43,704 nt of DNA. Source: Deltaproteobacteria bacterium 13_1_40CM_4_68_19 (lineage in GTDB: Bacteria > Myxococcota > Myxococcia > Myxococcales > 40CM-4-68-19). This document shows, piece after piece, positions 17,550 to 25,598 of this stretch (position 1 is its first letter; every line of letters begins with the position of its first letter). The DNA is taken from positions 1 to 43,704 of the forward strand of contig MNFJ01000094.1 in NCBI GenBank assembly GCA_001918155.1, read 5' to 3'. The notes below the pieces were generated by a model, which searched no databases, had not been told where the DNA came from, and was given only the letters and a program-made list of their open reading frames with translations. The translations under genes were made by a program, and so were the position numbers.

Positions 17550-18790
17550 AGTGCATCGTCGCCGGCGGCGGGATCGGCGGGATGGCCCTGGGCCTATCGC
17601 TTCACGACGCCGGCCTTCGCGACGTGGAGATCTACGAGTCGGCGCCGGCGGTCAAGGAGCTCGGCGTCGGCATCAACATCCTGCCCCACGCGGTGCGCGA
17701 ATTGACCGAGCTGGGCCTGGCGGAAGCGCTGGGCGCCGCCGGCATCCCGACCGCCGAGCTTGCCTATTACTCCCGGCACGGACAGCGGATCTGGGCCGAG
17801 CCTCGCGGCCTCGCCGCGGGTTACCGCTGGCCACAGTTCTCGATCCACCGGGGCCAGCTGCTGGGCATTCTCCATCGCGCAGTCCTCGCGCGGCTCGGCG
17901 CGGGCCGCGTGCATACCGGCCATCAACTGGTGCACTTCGGGCAGGAGCAAGGACGCGTCTGGGCCGAGTGCGCCGGGTATTCCCGTGTCGAGGGCGATGT
18001 GCTCGTCGGGTGCGACGGCATCCATTCCTGCGTGCGCCGCACCTTCCATCCCAAAGAAGGCCCCCCGAAGTGGAATGGAATCACCATGTGGCGCGCGGTG
18101 ACGGCCGGCAAGCCGTTTCTCACCGGCCGGACGATGATCATGGCTGGCCATTTCGGCCGGCGGATGGTGGTCTACCCCATCTCGAAGGCGCACGAAGAAA
18201 AAGGCCTGGCCCTGATCAACTGGGTGGCGGAGCTCAAGAACGCTCCCGACCAGGCCATGCCGGTGCAGAACTGGGAGCACACGGCGCGCGTCGACGAGGT
18301 GGTCGAGCCGTTCGCGTCGTACGTCTTCGATTTCCTCGACGTGCCGGCCATGATCCGGGGCGCCGGGACCATCTACCAGTACCCGATGGTGGACCGCGAT
18401 CCGCTTCCGACCTGGAGCTTCGGGCGAGTCACGCTGCTAGGAGACGCGGCCCACCCGATGTTCCCGGTCGGCTCCAACGGGGCGTCGCAGGCCATCATCG
18501 ACGCGCGCGTCCTCGCTCGGGAGCTGGCGCTGCAGCCCTCGATCGAAGCCGCGATCGACGCCTACGACGCCGCGCGGCGCCCGGCGACTGCAGCCATCGT
18601 GCTCGCGAACCGGCAGGCAGGTCCCGAACGATGCATGGACATCGTCGAGGAGCGGGCGCCGGACGGGTTCAGCGATCTCACGGCGGTCGTCAGCCAGGAG
18701 GAGCTGCTGGAGATCTCCAGCGCCTACAAACGGACGGCCGGCTTCGATCCGGCCATCCTCAATGCGCGGCCTTCGCTGTCAGTGCGCTGA
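17546..18790 (+). CDS. FAD-dependent aromatic monooxygenase, PhzS/salicylate hydroxylase-like
   Basis: A 414-residue group A flavoprotein monooxygenase. The Rossmann motif GGGIGGMALGLSL starts near residue 7, the NAD(P)H/FAD DG motif is VGCDGIHSCVRR, and the ribityl-binding GD motif is LLGDAAHPMFPVGSNGASQA. Several stretches (GVGINILPHAV, SIHRGQLL, QYPMVDRDPLP) resemble PhzS, which performs decarboxylative hydroxylation. Co-transcribed with the IclR regulator and divergent from the hydroquinone operon, it is a good candidate to make hydroquinone from 4-hydroxybenzoate (1-hydroxylation with CO2 loss) or hydroxyquinol from a dihydroxybenzoate. The family is secure; the substrate is inference. 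Confidence 0.9.
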   Translation: MKCIVAGGGIGGMALGLSLHDAGLRDVEIYESAPAVKELGVGINILPHAVRELTELGLAEALGAAGIPTAELAYYSRHGQRIWAEPRGLAAGYRWPQFSIHRGQLLGILHRAVLARLGAGRVHTGHQLVHFGQEQGRVWAECAGYSRVEGDVLVGCDGIHSCVRRTFHPKEGPPKWNGITMWRAVTAGKPFLTGRTMIMAGHFGRRMVVYPISKAHEEKGLALINWVAELKNAPDQAMPVQNWEHTARVDEVVEPFASYVFDFLDVPAMIRGAGTIYQYPMVDRDPLPTWSFGRVTLLGDAAHPMFPVGSNGASQAIIDARVLARELALQPSIEAAIDAYDAARRPATAAIVLANRQAGPERCMDIVEERAPDGFSDLTAVVSQEELLEISSAYKRTAGFDPAILNARPSLSVR

Positions 18791-18794
18791 TCGC

Positions 18795-19268
18795 TCAGCC
18801 GCGCTCGTAGGCCTGCTTCAGCTTGTCGATCTCCATCTTGTCCATCTGCAGCATGGCTTCCATCACGCTCTTCGCCTTCTTCGCGTTCTTGTCCTGCAAG
18901 AGCTCGCCCAGGATGGTGGGCACGACCTGCCAGGAGAGGCCGAACTTGTCCTTGAGCCAGCCGCACCGGTCGGTCTTTCCGCCCTGGGAAAGCTTGCCCC
19001 AGAAGTAGTCGACCTCCTCCTGCGTCTTGCAGTTCACCACGAACGAGATCGCGAGGGTGAATTCAAACTGGGGGCCGCCGTTCAACGCCACGAAGTCCTG
19101 TCCATCGAGCTTGAAGGCGACGGTCATCACCGATCCCTTCGGGCCAGGCCCGGCCTCGCCATATCGCGCGACACTGACGATCCCGGAGTTCTTGAAGATC
19201 GAGGTGTAGAACCTCGCGGCCTCCTCGGCCTTCGTGTCGAACCACAGGAACGGGGTGATCTTTTGCAT
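18795..19268 (-). CDS. VOC family protein (PhnB-like)
   Basis: A 157-residue protein of the PhnB-like group of the vicinal oxygen chelate superfamily (annotated 3-demethylubiquinone-9 3-methyltransferase domain in some databases). Diagnostic stretches are ITPFLWFDTKAEEAARFY at the N-terminus, FVALNGGPQFEFT in the middle and LSWQVVPTILGELL near the end. Enzymatic role is unknown for most members. It is convergent with the FAD monooxygenase, four bases away, and divergent from the MBL-fold gene. Confidence 0.93.
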   Translation of the reverse strand: MQKITPFLWFDTKAEEAARFYTSIFKNSGIVSVARYGEAGPGPKGSVMTVAFKLDGQDFVALNGGPQFEFTLAISFVVNCKTQEEVDYFWGKLSQGGKTDRCGWLKDKFGLSWQVVPTILGELLQDKNAKKAKSVMEAMLQMDKMEIDKLKQAYERG

Positions 19269-19427
19269 CTCAGCGTTCTCCTTGGTTGGTCATCCCATGC
19301 TTGGACGGTTGGAGGCAGCGAAAATCATCGGTGCCGCCACCGCGGCGGATTCTCGGCCAGATCTGGCCGCCTGTCAGTCCTGAACGCAACCCTCGCGGGG
19401 ATGCGGCATCCTTGCTGTTGGGCGTAA

Positions 19428-19441
19428 GTTGTATATACAAC
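19428..19441. promoter_or_regulatory. Palindromic operator GTTGTATATACAAC overlapping a promoter
   Basis: A perfect 14-bp palindrome 20 bases before the MBL-fold start. A promoter can be drawn as TTGCTG (19412-19417), 16 bases, TATACA (19434-19439), so the palindrome covers the -10. The MarR regulator at the end of this two-gene unit is the obvious candidate to bind it. Confidence 0.55.
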
Positions 19442-19461
19442 CCAATCCCAGGAGGCAAGTC

Positions 19462-21282
19462 ATGGATCGTCCATCCACAGCTCTCGTCGCCATCGCTCTC
19501 ATCGGAGCGGCGTGCTCCTCGATTCCGAGGCCCGCGCCGCAGCTTGCGCAGAACCGCGAAGTGGAAGGCTTCGCCGCGGCTGCCGCCTGGCCGAACGCCG
19601 AGGTGGCGGTCCCCATCATCGCCGCCCAGGAGTTCATGGCCGCGCGGCACGAGCGGGACGGATACGAGTACTTCCAGCGGCTCGCCCGTGAGCAGCCTGA
19701 CCGCCCGGTGCTCACCTCCCTGGAAGGTCTGCTGCAAGCGCGCAGCGCCGGCGAGATTCCGCTCCTGCAGCGCGTGGCCTGGGTCGAAGAGGCGATTCGC
19801 AAGCTGGACCGGGGCGCCGAAGCCGAGCCAGTCGCCGGGCAGCTCCTGCGGGGACTCGTCTTCGCCGACCTGCCGGAGCGGTTCGGCAAGGCGAAGCAGG
19901 CCGTCGCGGATCTGGAGGCGTCGCTCGCCAGACGCGATGCCTTCCCGATCGAGATCGATCGAGGGGTGTTCCGCGCGCTTGCGAATGCCTGGCGGACGCT
20001 CGGCGACGAGAGACGCTCGCAGGAGATGCTGCGGCGCGCCGGGTATGACTCCGCAGACGGACCCGCCGTCCCCGGAAACATCTCGGTCGGCCCGGACGCG
20101 GGATTCCGGTTCACGAATCCGAAGCTCGTCCGGGAAGCCGACGGAGTGTACGTCGCGGAAGGCTTCGATTTCGCGAACATCAGCTTCCTGGTGGATCCGG
20201 CGGGCGTCATCGCCATCGATGCCGGCACCACGGAAGACAGCGCCCGGACGGCGATGAAGGCGCTGCGCCAGATCACCAACGCGCCGGTCCGTTACGTCAT
20301 CCTGACGCACTCGCACTGGGACCATGTCGGTGGCCTCTCCGCGGTTCGCGAGCCCGGCACGGTCGTCATTGCCCGGGCGAACTTTGCCCAGGAGTTGTCG
20401 CGGATGCGCAGCTCGCAGCGGACCTTCAACTGGTTCTTCGGCAACCGGCCGGTCGGGCTGGACGTGCGCGTCGACCGTCTCGTCACCGCGGAGGAATCCC
20501 TGCGCTTCGGAACCTTCGATCTCCGGCTCATCCCCGTCCGCGGCGGTGAGACGGAGGATGCGCTGTTCATCCATCTTCCCCGCCAGGGATTCCTCTTCGT
20601 CGGCGACGCGTTCATGCCCTACGTAGGCCCTCCCTTCCTCTCCGAAGGATCGCCGGCGGGATACATCGAGACGCTCGCGACCGTCCGCTCGATCGCGCCG
20701 CGCAGGCTCATCCACGGGCATCCCCCGCTGACCCGGTTCTTCAACATGGAGGCGATCGCGGGCCTCGAGGCGGCGCTGCGAAATCTGTACGAGCACTATG
20801 TGCCAGAGATGCAGCGCGACCGGCCGCTGGCGGAGATCCTGCACGACAACTATCTGTCTCCGACGCTGCGCGAGAGCCCGAAGGCAGTGATCCCGTACCT
20901 CGTCACCCGGGATCATTTCCTTCAGAGGCTGCATCGTGCGGAGGCTGGCTACTGGCAGGCGGACGGCGAAGGGATGGACGTCATGACCCGCGGTGAACGG
21001 GCAGCCTTGCTCGACCAGTTTGGCGGTGGGACCGAGGCGGCCTTCACGCGGGTGGCCGAAGACCTGATCGCGAGAGGCGACGCACCGCTTGCGCTGAGCG
21101 CGACCGACATGGGCTTGCTGAGGTACCCGTCCAGCGAAAGACTTCGCAAGGACCGCACGCAGGCGCTCTCCATGCTGATCGAGCGATACAACCCGGTGAA
21201 CCCGTTCCGCTTCATCATCTACTCGCAATGGGCAGGCATCCCATTGCGGCCGATCGGCGATCCCGAGCGAGGCGCTCAGTGA
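19462..21282 (+). CDS. Exported metallo-beta-lactamase-fold hydrolase, alkylsulfatase-like organisation
   Basis: A 606-residue protein. The first 20 residues form an export signal ending in IGAACSS, a weak lipobox. About 170 residues of helical sequence follow, then an MBL-fold domain with metal motif THSHWDHVGG (near residue 283) and later metal-binding GDAFMP and HGHPPLTR. A helical region and a C-terminal extension complete it. The length and layout recall exported MBL-fold hydrolases and SdsA-like alkylsulfatases; substrate is not identifiable. ATG 19462 is preceded by AGGAGG at proper spacing. The marR gene overlaps its stop, and a palindrome overlaps its promoter. Confidence 0.88.
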   Translation: MDRPSTALVAIALIGAACSSIPRPAPQLAQNREVEGFAAAAAWPNAEVAVPIIAAQEFMAARHERDGYEYFQRLAREQPDRPVLTSLEGLLQARSAGEIPLLQRVAWVEEAIRKLDRGAEAEPVAGQLLRGLVFADLPERFGKAKQAVADLEASLARRDAFPIEIDRGVFRALANAWRTLGDERRSQEMLRRAGYDSADGPAVPGNISVGPDAGFRFTNPKLVREADGVYVAEGFDFANISFLVDPAGVIAIDAGTTEDSARTAMKALRQITNAPVRYVILTHSHWDHVGGLSAVREPGTVVIARANFAQELSRMRSSQRTFNWFFGNRPVGLDVRVDRLVTAEESLRFGTFDLRLIPVRGGETEDALFIHLPRQGFLFVGDAFMPYVGPPFLSEGSPAGYIETLATVRSIAPRRLIHGHPPLTRFFNMEAIAGLEAALRNLYEHYVPEMQRDRPLAEILHDNYLSPTLRESPKAVIPYLVTRDHFLQRLHRAEAGYWQADGEGMDVMTRGERAALLDQFGGGTEAAFTRVAEDLIARGDAPLALSATDMGLLRYPSSERLRKDRTQALSMLIERYNPVNPFRFIIYSQWAGIPLRPIGDPERGAQ

Positions 21283-21722
21283 AGCATGCAGGCTGGAGGC
21301 AGGTCGGACGCCGGATCGCTTCGGAATGCCTGGCGATCCGGGTCCGCCGCCTCGGCCGCGTGATCACCCGCATCTACGATACGGCGCTGACTCCGTACGG
21401 CATCAGCATCGCCCAGGTGAACCTCCTCGCGGCCATCGCGGTCGCCCGGGGTGTCCGGCCAACGGATCTGACGCAGGTGCTGGACGTGGAGAAATCGACG
21501 CTCAGCCGCGATCTGAAACGGATGGAAGACCTCGGCTGGGTGCGCTCCGGTCGAACCGCGCGGGGCCGCGGCCGTTCCCTGACCCTCACGCCCGCCGGAG
21601 AACGGCTACTGGTGCAGGTCGGTCCAGCGTGGGAGCAGGCGCAACAGATGGCGTCGGCGGAGCTCGGGAAGCAACCGTTCGAACAGCTTCGGAAGCTCTT
21701 GTCGCCATTCGCGCCGCTGTGA
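21279..21722 (+). CDS. MarR family transcriptional regulator
   Basis: A 147-residue MarR-type regulator starting at GTG 21279, which overlaps the stop of the MBL-fold gene as GTGA. The winged helix includes VRPTDLTQVLDVEKSTLSRDLKRMEDLGWV and the wing GRGRSLTLTPAG. It is translationally coupled to the hydrolase and probably represses the pair through the TTGTATATACAA palindrome upstream. Confidence 0.9.
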   Translation: MKHAGWRQVGRRIASECLAIRVRRLGRVITRIYDTALTPYGISIAQVNLLAAIAVARGVRPTDLTQVLDVEKSTLSRDLKRMEDLGWVRSGRTARGRGRSLTLTPAGERLLVQVGPAWEQAQQMASAELGKQPFEQLRKLLSPFAPL

Positions 21723-21775
21723 GCCGGCGCGCGCGCAGCGATCTCTGCGGGGCCTTGCCGGCGATCCTGTTAGTC

Positions 21776-22174
21776 CTACTTGCCGCTGGGAAGCCCGGGT
21801 AGCTTCCCCTGCTGGATGAGCCACGGGAGCTGGCCGGAGACGCCGAGCACGCCGACCGCGAGGAGGAAGACGAGCAATGCGACGGCGCCTCCGGACGCAT
21901 CCTTCATCACGGGGATCATCTCGTCGAACCCGCGGTAGGCGAGAAAGAACGAGGCGAAGCCGACGACGCTCGACACGACGTAAAGGATTGCATCCGCGAG
22001 GCAGTGCGAGAGCACGAAGGACCAGTACGACTGCTTTCCGGTGTATGGCGTGTTCTGGTGCCTCGGCTTGTTCCCGTACACGAGCTGGTTGTGCCAGCCA
22101 CGCCAGCCTTGAAACGCGGTCGCCACGCCGGCCAGCGCGATGTACGTCCAGTGCGGCCAGACGATCAGATCCAC
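21776..22174 (-). CDS. Small integral membrane protein of unknown function
   Basis: About 132 residues with three to four hydrophobic helices (around WTYIALAGVATAFQGW, ILYVVSSVVGFASFFLAY and ALLVFLLAVGVLGVSG). Between the first two is a hydrophilic loop with YTGKQSYWSFVLSH. I do not recognise a family. The GTG at 22174 is chosen because GGTAGG lies upstream; an ATG at 22228 would add 18 residues rich in Arg and Pro. It is convergent with the marR gene. Confidence 0.65.
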   Translation of the reverse strand: MDLIVWPHWTYIALAGVATAFQGWRGWHNQLVYGNKPRHQNTPYTGKQSYWSFVLSHCLADAILYVVSSVVGFASFFLAYRGFDEMIPVMKDASGGAVALLVFLLAVGVLGVSGQLPWLIQQGKLPGLPSGK

Positions 22175-22327
22175 CGGCGACAGCCTACCAGAGCCACGCC
22201 GGGGGGCGACCGGAAGTGGGTTTTGCATCGAGGCCCCATTTGCGGAGGAAACGGCGGGCAAGCAGCGCGCGTGCTTTCCGCCCGACGAAGTTGCGGCTGC
22301 CGCGCGCTGCGACGAGAGACTGATGGG

Positions 22328-22711
22328 CTACTTTGGTCGCCGAGTGCTCGGCGCGTCGCCACGCCGATCCGTGCCGTAGCCGTACACGGTGCGGCCGCTG
22401 GTTTCGACGAACGGCCCACCCGTCTCCTCGGGCACCTCTTCGTTGAGATTTTCCTCGGCGGGAGTCTGGCCGGACGTCGCGGCCTCCACGGATTCCTCGC
22501 CGAGCTCCTCGGCGAGGTCGTCGTCTTCGGCTCCAGGAATGAGAGTTTCCGGCTCCTCGCGTTCGCGCTCCGGGTCCGCGCGGTCGCGCTGTGTCAACAG
22601 GCCGCTGCTCGGGGTGGAATCTCCGCTCTGTGCAGCAGTCGCACGCGGCCGCTTTTTCGCCGTGCGGTTGCCGCCTGCCGTCCCTGAACCATGCTTTCGC
22701 TTTCCGGCCAC
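22328..22711 (-). CDS. Small charged low-complexity protein, unknown
   Basis: 127 residues starting at GTG 22711, with GGGAGG five bases upstream, which supports a real gene. The N-terminal third is basic (AGKRKHG, AKKRPR); the middle is strongly acidic (EREREEPE, EDDDLAEELGEE); the end carries the ordered-looking GGPFVETSGRTVYGYGTD. No signal peptide or membrane segment. I do not recognise a function. It lies 87 bases downstream of the adaptor gene of the DevBCA-type exporter. Confidence 0.6.
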   Translation of the reverse strand: MAGKRKHGSGTAGGNRTAKKRPRATAAQSGDSTPSSGLLTQRDRADPEREREEPETLIPGAEDDDLAEELGEESVEAATSGQTPAEENLNEEVPEETGGPFVETSGRTVYGYGTDRRGDAPSTRRPK

Positions 22712-22798
22712 GATGTCCTCCCTGGCAATCCTCTCGCTCGCCGGAAGGATAACAGCCTGATTCGGGACCGCCCTTGTCTTCGAACCGACAGCTCGCGG

Positions 22799-23737
22799 TC
22801 ACCTGCGAATCGCCAGCTCCACGCGCTGGCCGAGCCGTAGCGGCGCGCTCTCGAGCAGCGCAATCTTCGCCCGCACCACCCTCGTGTCGGAGGGCCGCCC
22901 GGGATCCTCGGGCTTGACTCTCCGCGGCACCACCTCGTCCGGTATCTCCGAGACGGAGCCGCGGAAAGACTTGCCGGACAATCCTTCGACCGTCACGGCC
23001 ACCTCGGCTCCTTCGCGGAGCGCAGGGGCGTCGAACTCGTCGACTTCGGCCTCGACCCGGGTGCGCGACAGATCCGCCACCGTCACCAGCGGCGCTCCCG
23101 ACGCCACCGTCTCGCCCTCCTCCGCATGGTGCGACAGCACGACCCCGTCGATCGGCGAGACGATCCTCGCTCGATCGACCACCGCGCGCAGCCGTCCCGC
23201 TCCTGCCTGTGCCGCCGCTGCCCTCGCCGCGGCGCCGGCGATGCGCGCCGCCGCCTCGTCCATGCGTGCGTGCGCGTCGTCGCGATCGCGCTGGGCCTTG
23301 TCGACCTGCTCCTGCGCGAACGTGCCCGACTCGACCAGGTGCCGCGCGCGCGAGAGCTGCACCTCCGCCAGCTTCAGGCTCGCCTGCGCGGCGCGCTCCT
23401 CCGCCCGCGCCTGGCCCTCGTCGGCGAGCGCCAGCTGCCGTTGCGCGAGCATCTCCTGCAACGCCGCGCGCTGCTCGTCGGCGCGCAGCTCGAGCAGCAT
23501 CTGCCCCTTCTTGACCTGCTGCCGGTCCTGTACCGCGAGGCGGATGATGGTGCCGGCCATCTCCGTCCCTACCACGACGTGCGCTCCCGGTTCTGCTTCG
23601 AGCCGCCCCTCGGCCCGGATGGTCGCCGGCGGCGGCAGGACCGCCGCGGGAGCGCGGGCCGGGGCGGAGATCCAAGCGAGGGCGAGCGCCGACGCGGCAC
23701 CGACTGCGGCGATGACGGGGATGATTCGCGAGCTCAT
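22799..23737 (-). CDS. Periplasmic adaptor (membrane fusion) protein, DevB/HlyD type
   Basis: 312 residues: N-terminal membrane anchor, a biotinyl-lipoyl domain (GRLEAEPGAHVVVGTEMAG), a long alpha-hairpin coiled coil rich in Ala, Arg and Glu (about residues 85-190), the second lipoyl half (IVSPIDGVVLSHHAEEGE) and a beta-barrel region. It links the inner-membrane ABC exporter to an outer-membrane channel. Start ATG 23737 has GGAGGA upstream. It is the last gene of the tetR-devC-devA-devB unit. Confidence 0.92.
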   Translation of the reverse strand: MSSRIIPVIAAVGAASALALAWISAPARAPAAVLPPPATIRAEGRLEAEPGAHVVVGTEMAGTIIRLAVQDRQQVKKGQMLLELRADEQRAALQEMLAQRQLALADEGQARAEERAAQASLKLAEVQLSRARHLVESGTFAQEQVDKAQRDRDDAHARMDEAAARIAGAAARAAAAQAGAGRLRAVVDRARIVSPIDGVVLSHHAEEGETVASGAPLVTVADLSRTRVEAEVDEFDAPALREGAEVAVTVEGLSGKSFRGSVSEIPDEVVPRRVKPEDPGRPSDTRVVRAKIALLESAPLRLGQRVELAIRR

Positions 23738-23762
23738 GGTTCCTCCAGTGTCTGCAAGCTGG

Positions 23763-24452
23763 TCATGCGGCGATCCTCGATTCCGCCAGCAGGGCTCCAT
23801 CGGCGATGCGCAGCACCCGGTCGCAGACCGCGCGGACGCGAGGATCGTGCGTGACGATCAGCAGCGCCCGGTTCTGCCGCCGCGCCAGCGAGCGGAAGAG
23901 CTCCAGCACCTGCGCGCCGACCTGCGAGTCGAGATTGGCGGTCGGCTCGTCGGCGAGAAGGATCGAGGGGCTGTTGCAGAGCGCGCGTGCGATGGCGATC
24001 CGCTGCTTCTGGCCACCCGAGAGATCGCGTGGCAAGAAATCGCGACGGTCCGAGAGACCGACCGCATCGATGAGCGCCTCCGCCTCCTTGCGCGCCTCGG
24101 GCCCGCGCACGCCCTTCACGTTCAGCGCGTATTCGACGTTCTCCACGGCGGTCAGCGCCGGGAAGAGATTGAACTGCTGGAAAACGAACCCGATGCTCTT
24201 GCGGCGGACCGCGGGCAAGAGCGAGGGCCGGGCGGGATCGATGCGCATGCCGTCGACGGTCAGCTCTCCGCGGGTCGCGGTGAGGATGCAGCCGAGGATG
24301 GAGAGGAGCGTGGTCTTGCCGGAGCCGGACGGTCCTTCGAGCGCAACCACTTCGCCGGGATGCAGGTCGAGCGACACGCCGCGGAGCACGTGGACCTGCT
24401 CTCGCCCCTCCTGGAACGTCTTGACGATCTCGTTCGCCGACAGCACCGCCAT
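23763..24452 (-). CDS. ABC exporter ATP-binding protein, DevA/MacB-LolD type
   Basis: 229 residues with Walker A GPSGSGKTT (near residue 40), Q-loop FVFQQFNLFPALTAVENV, signature LSGGQKQRIAIARAL and Walker B ILLADEPTANLD. This is the MacB/LolD/DevA branch of ABC ATPases, which drive mechanotransmission-type exporters. The gene starts 9 bases after the permease stop. Confidence 0.95.
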   Translation of the reverse strand: MAVLSANEIVKTFQEGREQVHVLRGVSLDLHPGEVVALEGPSGSGKTTLLSILGCILTATRGELTVDGMRIDPARPSLLPAVRRKSIGFVFQQFNLFPALTAVENVEYALNVKGVRGPEARKEAEALIDAVGLSDRRDFLPRDLSGGQKQRIAIARALCNSPSILLADEPTANLDSQVGAQVLELFRSLARRQNRALLIVTHDPRVRAVCDRVLRIADGALLAESRIAA

Positions 24453-24461
24453 GTGCTCCTC

Positions 24462-25589
24462 CTAGGTGCGAAAGACGAGTCCCGGATCGATGCCGGCCAC
24501 CTTGTTGAACGAAAGCAGCGAGGCCGCGATGCAGAACGCCACCGTGCCTCCCAGCACGAGCGCCATGAAGGAAGGCTGCAGGATGAGCTGGAGACCGCCT
24601 CGCGCCACGGCTGGCCGGATCAGCAGCGCCGGGATGGCGCCGAGCGCATATCCGATCAGCGCCGACACGGCCGCCTGGCGAGTGAGGATGGCGTAGATGT
24701 CCCGGTTGGTGCCGCCGATGGCCTTGACGGTGCCGAACTCCTTGAGGTGCTCCATCGTCGAGGTGTAGAGCGTCTGCGCCACCACCACGACGCCGACCAG
24801 GCAGCCGAGAAAGACCGTGATGAAGAGGTTGAAGCCCAAGCCGGTGTTCGCCACCCAGTAGCGCCGCGACTTGGCAGCCCATTCGCTGCGCGTGTGCACG
24901 TCGTTGAATGGCAAACGCCGCCTGATCTCCGCCGCGACCGATGGCGCGTCCGCGCCGGGAGCGATCTTGACCAGGATGTAGGTCGTGTTGCCCCGCAGGG
25001 TCTGCGCATTCAAGCGCTGCGCCAGGCGGAAATCGAGGAAGGCCATCGGCGTGGTGGTGAAGCTCTTCGCCCCACGGGTGCGGCCGATGATCCGGAGCCG
25101 CTCGCGGTTCACCTCGCGGTAGTCGCCCAGCGCGAAGGGCCCGAACCGTTTCGCTGCACTCTGGTCGAGAAAGAGGTAATCGCCGCGGCGCAGATCGGAG
25201 AGATTGCCCTCCCAGGTTCCCCAGGGGATGCCCCAGCGCTCGAAGTCCTCGAGCGCGTAGGTGACGACGCTCTCCTGCGACCCGCTGGGCAGGTCGATGT
25301 TCAGGAAGCTGACGATCAGGTTGTCGGCGCGCGCCACTCCGGGAACGGAGCGCACGCGATCGACGCGCGACTCGGGAAAGGCGTGGCTGAAATCGACGTT
25401 CGGCGTGTTCTTCGAGGTGACCCAGAGGTCGGCATCGATGTGCTCGACGGTCACCGAGGCGTTGTCCAGCAGGCCGAGGAAGAGCCCGACCTGGAACAGG
25501 ACCAGCAGGACCGCAAACGCCACGCCGGCGACGGTGATGGTGAATCGCGTGCGGTCGTGCAGGAGCGTCTTGAGGGCGAGATCGACCAT
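24462..25589 (-). CDS. ABC exporter permease, DevC/FtsX-like
   Basis: 375 residues with the MacB-type topology: one N-terminal membrane helix, a large periplasmic domain (about residues 40-250) and three C-terminal helices containing the FtsX-like segment LKEFGTVKAIGGTNRDI. The overall sequence matches DevC, the permease of the DevBCA exporter known from heterocyst glycolipid export. In this organism the cargo could be a lipid, glycolipid or drug. It begins 9 bases after the tetR stop. Confidence 0.92.
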   Translation of the reverse strand: MVDLALKTLLHDRTRFTITVAGVAFAVLLVLFQVGLFLGLLDNASVTVEHIDADLWVTSKNTPNVDFSHAFPESRVDRVRSVPGVARADNLIVSFLNIDLPSGSQESVVTYALEDFERWGIPWGTWEGNLSDLRRGDYLFLDQSAAKRFGPFALGDYREVNRERLRIIGRTRGAKSFTTTPMAFLDFRLAQRLNAQTLRGNTTYILVKIAPGADAPSVAAEIRRRLPFNDVHTRSEWAAKSRRYWVANTGLGFNLFITVFLGCLVGVVVVAQTLYTSTMEHLKEFGTVKAIGGTNRDIYAILTRQAAVSALIGYALGAIPALLIRPAVARGGLQLILQPSFMALVLGGTVAFCIAASLLSFNKVAGIDPGLVFRT

Positions 25590-25598
25590 GGTTTCTTC

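Noticed and set aside
19270-21228. A 652-codon minus-strand open frame
   Set aside because: It is antisense to the MBL-fold hydrolase, which has a signal peptide, metal motifs and ribosome site; the antisense translation has no recognisable domain.
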